From Eukaryota sp. TZLM1-RC (lineage: Eukaryota; Metamonada: BaSk clade), in assembly GCA_040285825.1 (NCBI GenBank), contig JAUPSS010000004.1:6843604-6907603 (forward strand): DNA of 64,000 bases, in the 5' to 3' direction. Under the pieces are notes generated by a model that saw only the letters and a list, made by a program, of their open reading frames with translations, was not told the DNA's origin and ran no database searches. Below are positions 30,444-41,300 of the stretch, piece by piece. Position numbers and translations under genes: made by a program. Position 1 is the first letter of the stretch. Every line of letters starts with the position of its first letter.

Positions 30444-30956
30444 TTATTTTACAAACTGACGTAAGAAACTCTTGTGAAATTCAGTTTGGACCATGTCACT
30501 GACACCAATATTTCGTTTTTTCTTGGGTGGAGCCACATCAGAAGAAAACATGATGTCTTCATCCCAAGTAGTTTCAGCTTCTTGGTCAATGAATTTTAAA
30601 CCACTAAATGTTTCAGAAGATTGCAATACAGCAGAAGCAGCCTTCTCATCCAATTTTCGCTGCGACTCTCGAGCTTCTTTAATTCTTTGTAATTCAGAAA
30701 GAAGTACATCATCTGGTTCGTCTTCATCAGAAGACAAATATCGATCAACCAATGATGAAGATGAATGTTTCGTTGACAAATGAGAAGATTTAGATGGTAC
30801 AAATCCAAGTGCTTGTTGTAAGAGAGAACTGTCAATGATGGGTATTGCTATGGATTCATAGGGCCTTTGTCTTAATTGTAATTGCTGAGATGCTTGAGTT
30901 TTAACAACACGGCCACTTGGAACAAAACGGCGAAACCTTTCCAGTGTTTCAGACAT
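30444..30956 (-). CDS. CWC15: Spliceosome component Cwc15 (CWF15/AD-002)
   Basis: A 170-aa ORF, ATG at 30956. The C-terminal half fits the Cwc15 family. An acidic patch 'SSDEDEPDDVLLSELQRIKE' matches the family's 'DDDDTAALLAELEKIKK', then 'TTWDEDIMFSS' matches 'RRWDDDVVFKN', and the terminus 'VSDMVQTEFHKSFLRQFVK' matches 'VNDTLRSEFHKKFMEKYIK'. The N-terminus is shorter and less alike ('RRFVPSGRV' against 'RPTFEPARGG'). Cwc15 is part of the Prp19/NTC-related complex of the active spliceosome, which agrees with the introns in neighbouring RPL8. Its start codon lies 41 bp from that of the divergently transcribed TOG gene. Confidence 0.88.
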   Translation of the reverse strand: MSETLERFRRFVPSGRVVKTQASQQLQLRQRPYESIAIPIIDSSLLQQALGFVPSKSSHLSTKHSSSSLVDRYLSSDEDEPDDVLLSELQRIKEARESQRKLDEKAASAVLQSSETFSGLKFIDQEAETTWDEDIMFSSDVAPPKKKRNIGVSDMVQTEFHKSFLRQFVK

Positions 30957-30997
30957 TTTTTCGAAATAAAAAGTTTTGCTTAGTTCAGAGACTACTA
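30957..30997. promoter_or_regulatory. 41-bp head-to-head intergenic region (CWC15 / TOG gene)
   Basis: The start codons of two divergent genes are separated by only 41 bp, so their 5' untranslated regions must be very short and the core promoter elements shared or located inside the opposite gene. No TATA-like box is apparent. Confidence 0.6.
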
Positions 30998-33900
30998 ATG
31001 TCAGTCCAAATACATAACACTGGCCCGAGGCCAGATGATACGCTCAGTGGTGCTGCATCACTTCCCACTCAGGACGAAGCTCTTACGCACCTTGTCACAG
31101 ATTACCTCGATATTTCGCAATTCTCTGATGCATTGGCCTCTGCAAAATGGAAGGAACGTGTTCAAGCTTCCGACGAAATACTAAAAACTATCAGTAAAGT
31201 AACACCTTCATCAGTATCTTCTTTATTTGTCTCTTCAATGGCTGTTTTTCTACATTCTTGCAAGACCTTCTCCAACACCAATACACAGGTCATTTCGAAG
31301 GGTTTCTCAATAATAACCACCCTTCTAAACAAACTTTCTGATAGTGAAAAGGCTAACCCTCACCTTGTTGGACTCTTACTCCCCCTTGCCGCTGATAAAA
31401 CCACTGATACCCGTGCCAAGACTGCTGCTGCTGAGTTGATTCATGCTTTGAGTAAGTACTGTACTCCTGGAGTTGTGTTTGAAAACATTTTCAGTAGTAT
31501 TTCAGGTATTAAGCTCCCAAAAACACAGGCCGAAATTATTAATATAATGGCCCAAATTGCCGAATCTTTTGCTTTAATGACTATAGATGTTAAGAAATTA
31601 GTTAATTTTTGTTCTAGTTTAGCTGAATCTCCCAATGCCCAAGTTCGACAATCTGTTATTAATTTACTATGCTCAATGAAGAAAGTTTTGGGACCTCCTA
31701 TAATGAACTTACTTACTGATTTCAAACCTGCTCTATTAAGTACAATTCAGTCTGAATTGGACAAGGTTGATGGTAATTCTGTCGATCAACCTGCCGTTGG
31801 GGTTCATGGAATTGAAGTTTCAGAGGTGCCTTCCTTAGATGTTAATGTTTCTAAACCTAAAGCAAAGGGAAAAGCTGCCAAAAGTAAACAGGAAGCTGAG
31901 AAACCTTCCCGACCTCCACCAAAAGGGAAACCCGTGTCATCTAAGCCTGCTTCGAAAAAGGAAATTAACAAGAAAGCTGGAGTGGGAAAAGCTGTGGTAA
32001 AGGCAACTGGTCCCAGTGTTTCTGAGCTAATGACGTCAGCACCTTCCCTTCCTACCCAAGACGAAGCTCTTACGCACCTTGTCACAGATTACCTCGATAT
32101 TTCGCAATTCTCTGATGCATTGGCCTCTGCAAAATGGAAGGAACGTGTTCAAGCTTCCGACGAAATACTAGAAACTATCAGTAAAGTAACACCTCCATCA
32201 GTATCTTCTTTATTTGTCTCTTCAATGGCTGTTTTTCTACATTCTTGCAAGACCTTCTCCAACACCAATACACAGGTCATCTCGAAGGGTTTCTCAATAA
32301 TAACCACCCTTCTAAACAAACTTTCTGATAGTGAAAAGGCTAACCCTCACCTTGTTGGACTCTTACTCCCCCTTGCCGCTGATAAAACCACTGATACCCG
32401 TGCCAAGACTGCTGCTGCTGAGTTGATTCATGCTTTGAGTAAGTACTGTACTCCTGGAGTTGTGTTTGAAAACATTTTCAGTAGTATTTCAGGTATTAAG
32501 CTCCCAAAAACACAGGCCGAAATTATTAATATAATGGCCCAAATTGCCGAATCTTTTGCTTTAATGACTATAGATGTTAAGAAATTAGTTAATTTTTGTT
32601 CTAGTTTAGCTGAATCTCCCAATGCCCAAGTTCGACAATCTGTTATTAATTTACTATGTTCAATGAAGAAAGTTTTGGGACCTCCTATAATGAACTTACT
32701 TACTGATTTCAAACCTGCTCTATTAAGTACAATTCAGTCTGAATTGGACAAGGTTGATGGTAATTCTGTCGATCAACCTGCCGTTGAGGTTCATGGAGTC
32801 ACTGCTGAAGAAAAGGTCGTACCTATCTTGTCTGTTCCAAAAGCTGATATCTCTAGCAAGATTACTTCAAAAATGATCAGTTCTTTAAATAGTCGTAATT
32901 GGAAAGAAAGATTAGCAGCAGTTAATGAAATTGATGAATTATTATCTTCAGTCAATGATTCAATTGAGCCAAGTCTTGGTGCTGACTTGCCTAATGCTCT
33001 TAGGTTGCGTTTATCTGATTCCAATGCCAATATTGCCACTCAGACTACGAATTTAATAGGCAGAATAATTAAAGCAATTGGTACATCTGCTATTGAGAAA
33101 TACTCCAAAATATGGTTTACTTCTGTAGTTGGTTGTCTAGCAGTAAATAAACCTTTACTACGAACTGCAGCCCAGGAAGTTATGGAAACTTGGGCTGATT
33201 TGGTTGGTTTGGAGAAGCTTGTGCCTTTCTTACCTGATTTAATGGCAGCAGATTCTGTTCTTCAACGTAGAGATGTTGTTATGTTTTTCAATAACCATTT
33301 GAGCAAATGTCAGTCAACTCCTGCTGGTCTGGGGCCTTTGGTTAAGGTTTTATTATCAAGAGCTCAGGATGGTGATAAGGAAATAAGACATGCAGCAGAG
33401 ACTGCTTTGGTCAGCATTGCGGAGATTGTTGGTGGTAGTAAAATTGCGACAATGATAAGAAAGCTTCCCATAGCAGATCAGGATAGACTTCGGCCTCTTG
33501 TTTCCAAAGTAGAAGGTATTACCGCCTCCACTCATCCCACTGGTAAGAGGTCTCCATCCCCAAAGAGTGTCAACCAAGATGATAAAGTTGATGAAACAGA
33601 TGAACCTGTTCATAACGATGATAAGAAACCCCAAGCTGTTCCTAGAAAAGTTACTGGTCGCGCTGTTAGAAGTGTAGAAAAAGAAAAACCCGTTGTTGCT
33701 GATCAGCCTTCTTTAATCTTGATTGAAGCAACCAACCCTTCAGAATTAATGGAAGGAAAAGAAAAAAGGTGGCTGAGGGAAAGGAAAGGGGTAACCAAAT
33801 GGGGGTGTGTTGATGCTGTTAGTAGGAATAAGGCAGAGTATATTGAACAATTGCGTCACCAATTGAACTTTATTGCCAATCAAAAGTTGATTGATTTGAT

Positions 33901-36355
33901 GCTTTCCCAGTCACTTTCCGATGTTCAATCATCATTAGATATTCTCTGTCATTTCCTCAATGCTGCTGTCAAATCTCCCATCAATTCTCCATCCAATAAT
34001 ACAGTTTTAGCAGTTTGTGATGTTCTTTTACGATGGAGTTCTTTGAAGCTTACAGAAGATCAACCAGCCATAGTACGCAGGATACTAGAATTTTTGCTTA
34101 ATCTCACCAAACATTTAAAAGGTCTCTCTTATCATTTAACGGATTATGAGTTTTCAGCAAGTGTACCTTTCATTGTGGATACCCTCCGGTCTTCTAAGGA
34201 GCCCATTAGAGCATTGGCTAGAGAGGTCATTACTTGTTGCTGCTTCGTTTGTCCGGTTTCCAGAATTTTTGCTTGTTTATTAGATTCATTTTCACACAAA
34301 ATTCCTAAATTCAGGGTGGAAATTCTTGATTTAGCAAGTGCCTTTTTAATTAAACATGGTAAAACCATTACCTCCCCATCCAAAGTTGGTATTATCATTA
34401 AAGAAGCCTCAACAGATCCCCATTTGAAACCAAGTTCAGTTCATTTTGCTTCTGTATGTTTATCTTTATTCCCAGATGATAATTTATCAAGAGTAATCTC
34501 TGACCAATCTTTCTTAGACTTGGTACATAGCCATCAACCCAATATAGAAAATATCCCAATGGAAAGTGCAGAATCGGAGCCCGTTTCAAAAGAAGTATTT
34601 AGTAATTCAAGTTTGGAACTACCTGCAACACCCCCTTCATTAGTTAATTCCATCTCTATTCCTTTCCAAGAAAAGCTTCCTTCCAAGTTGTCTACTCCAA
34701 TGGCACCTGAACTCAACTATGATGTCAGCTCAAGCCAACCAGACAATCTTTTCTTGGCAGGCTCAACTCCAAGATTACCAAGGAAGGAATTCAAGGCAGA
34801 TCGCTCCATTCATTTAGGAGATGCTATCACCACCTTTTTGAATCACAGGTTTGATGATTCTCTGCCCTTTTTCAGTGTTTCAGACTATGTTGAAGTAGCA
34901 CAGACTGTTAAGGCAATTGTGGAATCTTTCAATGAATCATCAAGCACTCTTGGTCTGTCTACACATGTTGACAGACTTGTTGAAGCTTTTACATTTATTG
35001 TTGTCAAGTGTTTCAGAAAAATGATTGATATTTATGACCCTGGTCTTGTGAATTCCATGGAAAGTGAAGGTGATTCAATAACAACTGCCTTGTCCATTCT
35101 TTCTGATACTTCCATGACTGCATTGAGGGGAATTCTGTTTATTTTTTCGGGAAAGGGTAATGCTCCAGGTCATAATGTATCTGCAACACAATTAAAGTAT
35201 TTTATTTCTTCTGTCTGTAGTTTTGTTGTTTTCTCCTCTTTCAGGAACTTAAATAACTTTGTTACTTCTCTAATACGTCAAGTGAATAGGGTGATGCTCG
35301 CTGTTCTTGATGGGGGTAATCGTAATGTTTTATATTCAGTGTTGTTAAACTTGGCTCAATCCTCCAGATCAAATTCATCAAAACCACTTGAATTGATGAA
35401 TCCTTCAGAAATTGAGCAATTTGATGGACTGATTGTGAAGTGCTTAACAAAGCTAACCACTAATCTAGTTGATTGGAGTCGTGAAGATTCAATTGATTTT
35501 GATCTTTTATTACGTGATGTTCACTTATTCCTTGTAGGTTACAGTAGAGAAAAACTCTCTGATAGAAGGGATTTGAAACTAAAATTAGTCAAGAGTTTAT
35601 TGGAAAAAATTACGGATCAATTAGGAAGCAGAATAACTTCACACCTGTCACTTGTACCAACTTCAGGTTTTTCACCTCTAGTTGACTTTATTGAAGAACT
35701 ACTCTCTTGGAAGGAAGGCCCGTCTGTTTCTCCAGTTATTCCAAGACAAGATTTAACAGATGATTCCCCTAAGCCAACAGTTGCTGAAGCTACATTAATT
35801 GTCAAGGATTTAATTAAAAAAATAAAAAATGAAGCCAATAGCGATATTTATAAGGAGCGTCTGGTTTTGTTTGCTAGAAGACACCAGCATATTGATGTTG
35901 TTCCAATTATAAAATCTGATTTAAATGCTGAAGAAGCGGACCGTATAATAAATTGTCTACCTTCAAGTTGTGGTAATGTCGCGGTCTCATCATCAAGTAT
36001 CACTTCTGATTCAATGTCAGCAATTGCCAGTAGGTTTAGAGCAAAATTGAACAACCTTCAGTCAAAAACGAATGCTACACAGGGTGTGTCTTCTTCAGAA
36101 TTATTGTCAAGGCTTTCTCAGTTAAGAAAACCAAGTAGTGGACGATCGGAGTCGTTCACCAGGCCAAAACCACCACCCTCTACTGAACAACTACACGACA
36201 CATTTTCCGAATTGTTGTCACTTCAAGCACAAACTCCTCAACCTTCATCTAGACCTAATCTCGTTTCGGATACTAGTTCGATGTTTAGCAAATCATCAGA
36301 AGCTTCTTCGCGGATGGCCATGTTAAAGGAAAGGATATCTAATCTGAAGAAGTAG
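30998..36355 (+). CDS. XMAP215/Dis1/Stu2-family microtubule polymerase (TOG array protein)
   Basis: The first in-frame ATG is at 30998 ('MSVQIHNTGPRPDD'), giving 1785 aa; upstream codons in this frame overlap CWC15 and lack an ATG. HEAT-repeat TOG domains lie at about residues 22-269, 351-598, 617-815, 917-1141 and 1273-1548. The signature 'F.DALASAKWKERVQASDEI' or 'SLNSRNWKERLAAVNEI' opens the first three. A Lys/Pro/Ala-rich basic linker follows TOG1 (about 285-345) and another follows TOG3, as used by this family to bind the microtubule lattice. The C-terminal 180 residues are Ser-rich and end in a short helix. Such proteins bind tubulin dimers and speed microtubule growth at plus ends, spindle poles and basal bodies. 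TOG1 and TOG2 are almost identical at DNA level (separate entry). Confidence 0.92.
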   Translation: MSVQIHNTGPRPDDTLSGAASLPTQDEALTHLVTDYLDISQFSDALASAKWKERVQASDEILKTISKVTPSSVSSLFVSSMAVFLHSCKTFSNTNTQVISKGFSIITTLLNKLSDSEKANPHLVGLLLPLAADKTTDTRAKTAAAELIHALSKYCTPGVVFENIFSSISGIKLPKTQAEIINIMAQIAESFALMTIDVKKLVNFCSSLAESPNAQVRQSVINLLCSMKKVLGPPIMNLLTDFKPALLSTIQSELDKVDGNSVDQPAVGVHGIEVSEVPSLDVNVSKPKAKGKAAKSKQEAEKPSRPPPKGKPVSSKPASKKEINKKAGVGKAVVKATGPSVSELMTSAPSLPTQDEALTHLVTDYLDISQFSDALASAKWKERVQASDEILETISKVTPPSVSSLFVSSMAVFLHSCKTFSNTNTQVISKGFSIITTLLNKLSDSEKANPHLVGLLLPLAADKTTDTRAKTAAAELIHALSKYCTPGVVFENIFSSISGIKLPKTQAEIINIMAQIAESFALMTIDVKKLVNFCSSLAESPNAQVRQSVINLLCSMKKVLGPPIMNLLTDFKPALLSTIQSELDKVDGNSVDQPAVEVHGVTAEEKVVPILSVPKADISSKITSKMISSLNSRNWKERLAAVNEIDELLSSVNDSIEPSLGADLPNALRLRLSDSNANIATQTTNLIGRIIKAIGTSAIEKYSKIWFTSVVGCLAVNKPLLRTAAQEVMETWADLVGLEKLVPFLPDLMAADSVLQRRDVVMFFNNHLSKCQSTPAGLGPLVKVLLSRAQDGDKEIRHAAETALVSIAEIVGGSKIATMIRKLPIADQDRLRPLVSKVEGITASTHPTGKRSPSPKSVNQDDKVDETDEPVHNDDKKPQAVPRKVTGRAVRSVEKEKPVVADQPSLILIEATNPSELMEGKEKRWLRERKGVTKWGCVDAVSRNKAEYIEQLRHQLNFIANQKLIDLMLSQSLSDVQSSLDILCHFLNAAVKSPINSPSNNTVLAVCDVLLRWSSLKLTEDQPAIVRRILEFLLNLTKHLKGLSYHLTDYEFSASVPFIVDTLRSSKEPIRALAREVITCCCFVCPVSRIFACLLDSFSHKIPKFRVEILDLASAFLIKHGKTITSPSKVGIIIKEASTDPHLKPSSVHFASVCLSLFPDDNLSRVISDQSFLDLVHSHQPNIENIPMESAESEPVSKEVFSNSSLELPATPPSLVNSISIPFQEKLPSKLSTPMAPELNYDVSSSQPDNLFLAGSTPRLPRKEFKADRSIHLGDAITTFLNHRFDDSLPFFSVSDYVEVAQTVKAIVESFNESSSTLGLSTHVDRLVEAFTFIVVKCFRKMIDIYDPGLVNSMESEGDSITTALSILSDTSMTALRGILFIFSGKGNAPGHNVSATQLKYFISSVCSFVVFSSFRNLNNFVTSLIRQVNRVMLAVLDGGNRNVLYSVLLNLAQSSRSNSSKPLELMNPSEIEQFDGLIVKCLTKLTTNLVDWSREDSIDFDLLLRDVHLFLVGYSREKLSDRRDLKLKLVKSLLEKITDQLGSRITSHLSLVPTSGFSPLVDFIEELLSWKEGPSVSPVIPRQDLTDDSPKPTVAEATLIVKDLIKKIKNEANSDIYKERLVLFARRHQHIDVVPIIKSDLNAEEADRIINCLPSSCGNVAVSSSSITSDSMSAIASRFRAKLNNLQSKTNATQGVSSSELLSRLSQLRKPSSGRSESFTRPKPPPSTEQLHDTFSELLSLQAQTPQPSSRPNLVSDTSSMFSKSSEASSRMAMLKERISNLKK
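31060..31803 (+). repeat. TOG duplication, copy A
   Basis: 744 bp encoding TOG1. It matches 32047-32790 with about five base differences that I could find (for example aaa/gaa in 'DEILK/ETISK', tca/cca in 'TPS/PSVSS' and a silent tgc/tgt). The offset is 987 bp. Confidence 0.9.
32047..32790 (+). repeat. TOG duplication, copy B
   Basis: 744 bp encoding TOG2, over 99% identical to 31060-31803. Silent sites are also almost unchanged, which points to recent duplication or gene conversion and not merely protein-level constraint. Confidence 0.9.
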
Positions 36356-37529
36356 TTTTTGTATTATTTTAATAAATTTATGTCATTTTTGTATGTCAAC
36401 TTCCTTTTGGTTTTTTGTCTAATCTCATGGTCGATCAATTCATTTTTTTTCAACGAACCCTTACAAGATCAAATGCTCTTTGAGAATTCCCTAGAAAGTT
36501 ACCAACTAATGATAAGAGTTGCTAATTGTGAATCTGGTCAGTCATTTCTGAATTTTATTTTGTTTATTTTGGAATAAAAAGATTATTTGCCTTATTTCTC
36601 TTAATCTTTTCCTCATTTTACGGATCACGTACACTTCATCTGAAAAATGAAATGTTTTCACTGAATGGTTTAATGCAGTTGAGAGTAATCACATTACAAC
36701 CGTCGTTGTGTATTGTGAATATTGTAAATAATACCAGCCTGATTTTAATATCAATCAAGCTAAGATGAGAAATAAAGCTGCATGTCCCCAGCTCGTGGTA
36801 AATTAATGTTTTGATGAAACACATTGGTTGATAGTTCATAAATTTTTAGTTGTAAGACCAACTGTTGTTTTGTATTGTGTAGTTCTTTGTTGAAAGGAGA
36901 ACATGCAAGGTGTAACCTTGAGCAATATTCATCACCAATAAACATTTAAAAGTAACTTTACTTTGAATTGACAACTATAAGACTGATTGATTTCACCAAA
37001 ATTTTCAATTTTAGGAAACCAATTTTTAATCATTTCTAACTGTTTCCGTTCTGTGTTGACTGTCACGGATTACGCTCTACAAACTACAACTGTGGGATTA
37101 TCGGTCAACCAGTTTTTTGGCTCAGAGGCACGAGAAGCTATGGAACACTAGTTCCAAGTTCTTGCTAGAATTGGAGCTCATGCTACTCAATTAGCACGAC
37201 TCTTTGTACTCTAATATTCAGAACACTCTAAATGGCTTACTCAAAGCCATTTCTGGAGCATCTGTTTCGACGTTGTTTGTGAAAGAGAACCCAAACAAAG
37301 GAGGCCATTCGAAAACCATCCTCTGGTGTTCCAAGCACTGTATATTTCGTTCAGCAGTTTTGGCCTTGGCGCTCACTGAATGAAACCACGTTAGCTGACG
37401 GTGGTACATTCTGGTGCCTTTTAAGTTTGTTTGGCAGTCGGCCATTCAACTGAGGAAGGTTTTTTTCCAGTTATTAACTGACGGCCCTGTTGTTTGGAAA
37501 CATAATTTGTTCAAGAGCGGTGCCAGTGT
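36356..37529. other. Intergenic, no gene recognised
   Basis: Short frames only (for example 37218-37445 minus). Nothing in them matches a family I know. Probably the TOG gene 3' flank plus decayed repeats. Confidence 0.45.
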
Positions 37530-38178
37530 TGAAAAAAATATTTATTGAACATCTATGGAAGATGCACACTCAATAAAATTAATTCATAACTAATGGGATG
37601 AAAATCATTGAACCAAGATTTCCTCTAGAAAATCTTGATCTGCTTGCTGTCTAGCTAAAGCTTCTCTAATTCGATTGAAAAATTGAGGTAATCTATTAAC
37701 AATGGCAAATTGAATACGAAAGCGCCATAAAACAATATCACAACTTTTCATTGTTTTTTCTTGAACCATTTTTTGGAGGTCATTCAAAAAAGTTTCTGCT
37801 TCTACTGATAGTCTTCCGTTTATCGAAAATGGGAAAGCAATAAAAACCAGCTGTGTATTTCTATCGACACTTGCCTCTTCAATATCTTTATCATATTTTC
37901 TATGTTTCTCTTTTGCTTTAAAATCCAGAGCAGCCACAGGATTAAGTTTTCTTCTGTGAACCAAAGTATCATTTGCAACATTACATGAGACAAAGTCAAC
38001 AATAGCTTCAGAATTATCAATCCAATCACAGTATACATCACCTCTATCATCAGAACCAAAATTATTCAGAGAAAGTGTTTCCTTCAGCAGGGGCTCTTTG
38101 ATACACGATATCCTTGCAGTTTGTGCCATATTAAAAACAGTGTCTGTTACAGCATCATGTAATGAAGAACGATAAGTT
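37530..38178 (-). mobile_element. 5'-truncated LINE copy (endonuclease domain and 3' end)
   Basis: The minus frame from about 38178 to 37605 is open and closely matches the C-terminal domain of the LINE at 17080-19135. It carries 'LATYRSSLHDAVTDTVFNMA', 'RGDVYCDWIDNSEAIVDFVS', 'KEKHRKYDKDIE' and the terminus 'DFLEEILVQ'. The 3' untranslated part continues to about 37530. The upstream end lies only a few bases from the 5' LTR of the gypsy element, and homology to the LINE does not resume cleanly beyond the element. The copy is therefore probably 5'-truncated at that point, as is usual for LINE insertions. Confidence 0.8.
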
Positions 38179-38184
38179 GCCAGT

Positions 38185-38317
38185 TGTTGTACTGTGGACA
38201 ATTAGTCTAGTACATTTATATTTATATAACATAGTTCACTAGTGATGGCCTTTATAAGGGCCGGTGAATTTCTAATAAATTATTCCTTATTCTTGTTATC
38301 ATATGGATAGAGCATCA
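38185..38317 (+). repeat. 5' LTR of the gypsy element
   Basis: 133 bp, TG...CA ends, identical to 44955-45087. The first five codons of the gag-pol frame (ATG at 38303) lie inside it. Confidence 0.92.
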
Positions 38318-41300
38318 TTAATTAATGGCTTGAATAGCCACAATGATAACCCTCCTTCCTCTCTGAGGAAGAGTAATGTCCCTTCTTTGAAGGAGAACAG
38401 TCCACCGCCCTCGGTGAGTAATCCTCCACTTGCGGAGAGTAGTCCTTCCTTCGGGAAGAGTAATCCTCCAAAGGAGAGTGAGCTTTCCGCTGAGAAGAGC
38501 ATTGCCTCTCAGAAAGAAAGCCACCTCCTCAATAAGGAGAGTGAACTTCGCACTGAGGAGAGCCCCACCTCCCAGAAAAGAAGTCACCTCCCTTATACGG
38601 AGAGAGGTAACCACGTTGTTGATGTGTCAGAACTATACACATACCCCGACAACTCCTCGGAGCTCCTTCCTTGTAGGAAGAGTTTTCTCACTCCGAGCGA
38701 GCAACGCAGATTCAAAGCGTTTGTTGTAAGTACCAAATCTGACGCTTGTACAGAAGGTGAAGGAGGTGAAGGCGAGCAACAGTCTACGACTGGCTCCTCA
38801 CGTAAAACTCCCTCCCCACCTACTTCTGACATCAGCTCAAGTGAGGAACCTCAAAGTGATTCCAGAGGATCTCTTAATCAGAACTACAGCAGGAGAGGGG
38901 ATGAGAGCGATGATGAACCACCTCATACACCCAATCCTCCTAATCCAACTCCTAGTTTCCCATCTACGGAAAGGACTTCTCAGGGTCTTTACCGCAGGAA
39001 ATTAGCAAAGGCAGTTGAGGCTGTAACTAGAGATTTCTTATTGGACCTCATCGCCAATCCTCCCGAAGATATACTGGATTGGAGTGATGACGAATTACTA
39101 AAAATGGCTGAGAATGAGTCAGAGCGTCTTGCGGGAGACGTAGACCCAGCCGAATGTGAGAAGGTGCGACGTGACTATTTAGCGAAACGTTGGCCCTTCC
39201 TCTTTGGGGAAGCCCACGGCAAAACACTTGACGACGTCGTCTACGAGAGTTATGATCAAAGTCCAAATCTTTTAAAGAGATTGGATGATCTTACCGATTC
39301 GGCAGTCTCGTGTGGAATGAGTGCAGTCGAGGATTGCTATTTTAGCGCACCTCGTTCAAAGTATCAAGCTGCTACTCCCAGGCCTGCCAAATGGCATAGG
39401 GATGCAATTGATGACCACAAAATATATTTCAGTGGAAATCAAGAAGCTTACGACAGACTATTTTGGATAGCTAAAATGTATCCTCATAATCAACAAGGTA
39501 GAAACCTTAGAGGCGTCGTAAGGCATTTCCTAGTGGAGAATGTACACCCAAAAGATTCCATTGCGGACATTCTTATTATGCTGGGGGGCAGATTCGATGA
39601 ATCTCGAGGTGACACCCTTCAATTTCATACCAAAGAGTCCTATATTAGAGAAATAGGCACGAGGGTAATTGAATTGAAAGAGCAACGTGTTGGCCCCAAC
39701 AAGTTAAAACTAGTATACCCTGATGCATGGATGGCTAAACTTAAGGCATGGGTTGATAGCTGGCCCGACCAAAATGTTTTTGAGAATGTCTTAATAAAGA
39801 GCAGTTGCCTTCCATATGATCATAAACTAGCAGGGGTCCCTAGAGGATCTAAAGATGCACCAGATTGGGTGGATTTAAGACCACCAGCCCAGACTGTACC
39901 TGTGCAGGAGGAACCTCCTAAGACAAGATTTATCATAAAGTTGGGCGAAACATTGCCTTCAGAAGAGAGGAATATGAACCTATATAGTACACCTTCTGTA
40001 GGGCCTCTGGCATCTAGGAGAGCTTCTTGTGAAGCAACTCCTACACAAGCATCTGTTATAAAATCATCTATACCCACGCAACCCCTAGGAACGAATGCTC
40101 CTAGAGATTCTCTCGTCGACACCCTCGGTCTTTATAGAACTCCTGTAACAGACGAGGAGAAATTGAGGAAAAGAATAGACGACAAACTTAGATGCCTAGT
40201 TAAGTTAAATGAAGCGTTTGACGCCAAGAAGATCTTCGACTTCGTTCTTAACTTTGGCAATTGGGCTAAAACAGTTAGGGATCGCGATGGACCCACCAGA
40301 GCATTTACGCCGATCACCAAATACGGTCAACCTGTTCATCAGTACGACTTCGTTAGATCTATGTTCTTCGAAGTTGACCCTTTGTATTTGAGATTTATGA
40401 TCGAGGGTAAGGTCATCGCAGAATGGCAGAGTTTTTATGGAGGCCGTACAAACGTGTTAGGCAACAACCCATCTGACGCCGAAATCTGTCAATATTTGCT
40501 ACTCAGCACCCAGTACAAATACCCTACCGATGTTGAGAAGGCTTTAAGGTCTGTAAGACCACCTGAGATCAGTCGCAAAATGTCTGCTGAATCTTCATGG
40601 ACAGCCTTCATAGAGCAGATCATATATATAATTCGACGCTCTACAATTATGCCCGGAACGGATGGTAATCCGTCTGTCGTCTACCCAGCAAAGAGATTTC
40701 TCGAAACTATTAACGACAAAACAAACAATCAATTGATGGACACATATATCATTTGGATTGGTAAGTTTGATTCGAGTAACGAGAAACTGGGCGATGCGAT
40801 TTACGATTTAGGTAACGCATTTGTTAACAAGGTCAATAGCCTTGAATCCTCGATCAAAGACATGAATTTGATTAGAACAGCTTTTGGTGCTCACGCTCCT
40901 GCGCAAAAAGGACGAAGCCAGTCAAAAGGTCCTTTCAAGAACCCTAGAGTAAGCAGTCGACCCATCCCTTCAGAGCAATGGTGTAACTTATGTAAAACCA
41001 ATAAACATCCTGAAGAGAAATGTTTTAAATTAGTGGGAAGACCGGGTTCAAAAAAGCGTCATGGAGGTGAAAGACGTGATAGAAAACGTAAAAGTAGTAG
41101 TAATAAACCAGATGATTATACATCTTTAAACAATAACCTTACAAATAATTCAATCAAATCCATTTATATAATGAGCAAAACAGATTCGAATTATAATCAC
41201 CTAAATCCATTAAAAAGATTTAGAGAGTCATCCAATCCTGTGGGTTCTATCCACAGTGTTAGACTATCCAGGGTAGCAGAGGACCAAGAAAGTTCTAACG

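Noticed and set aside
30917-30997. N-terminal extension of the TOG protein starting at TTG 30917
   Set aside because: The extension overlaps CWC15 on the other strand and has no ATG; the first ATG is at 30998.
36359-36577. 72-aa hydrophobic frame after the TOG gene
   Set aside because: It starts within the TOG gene's 3' flank, shows no domain, and its composition follows the T-rich background.
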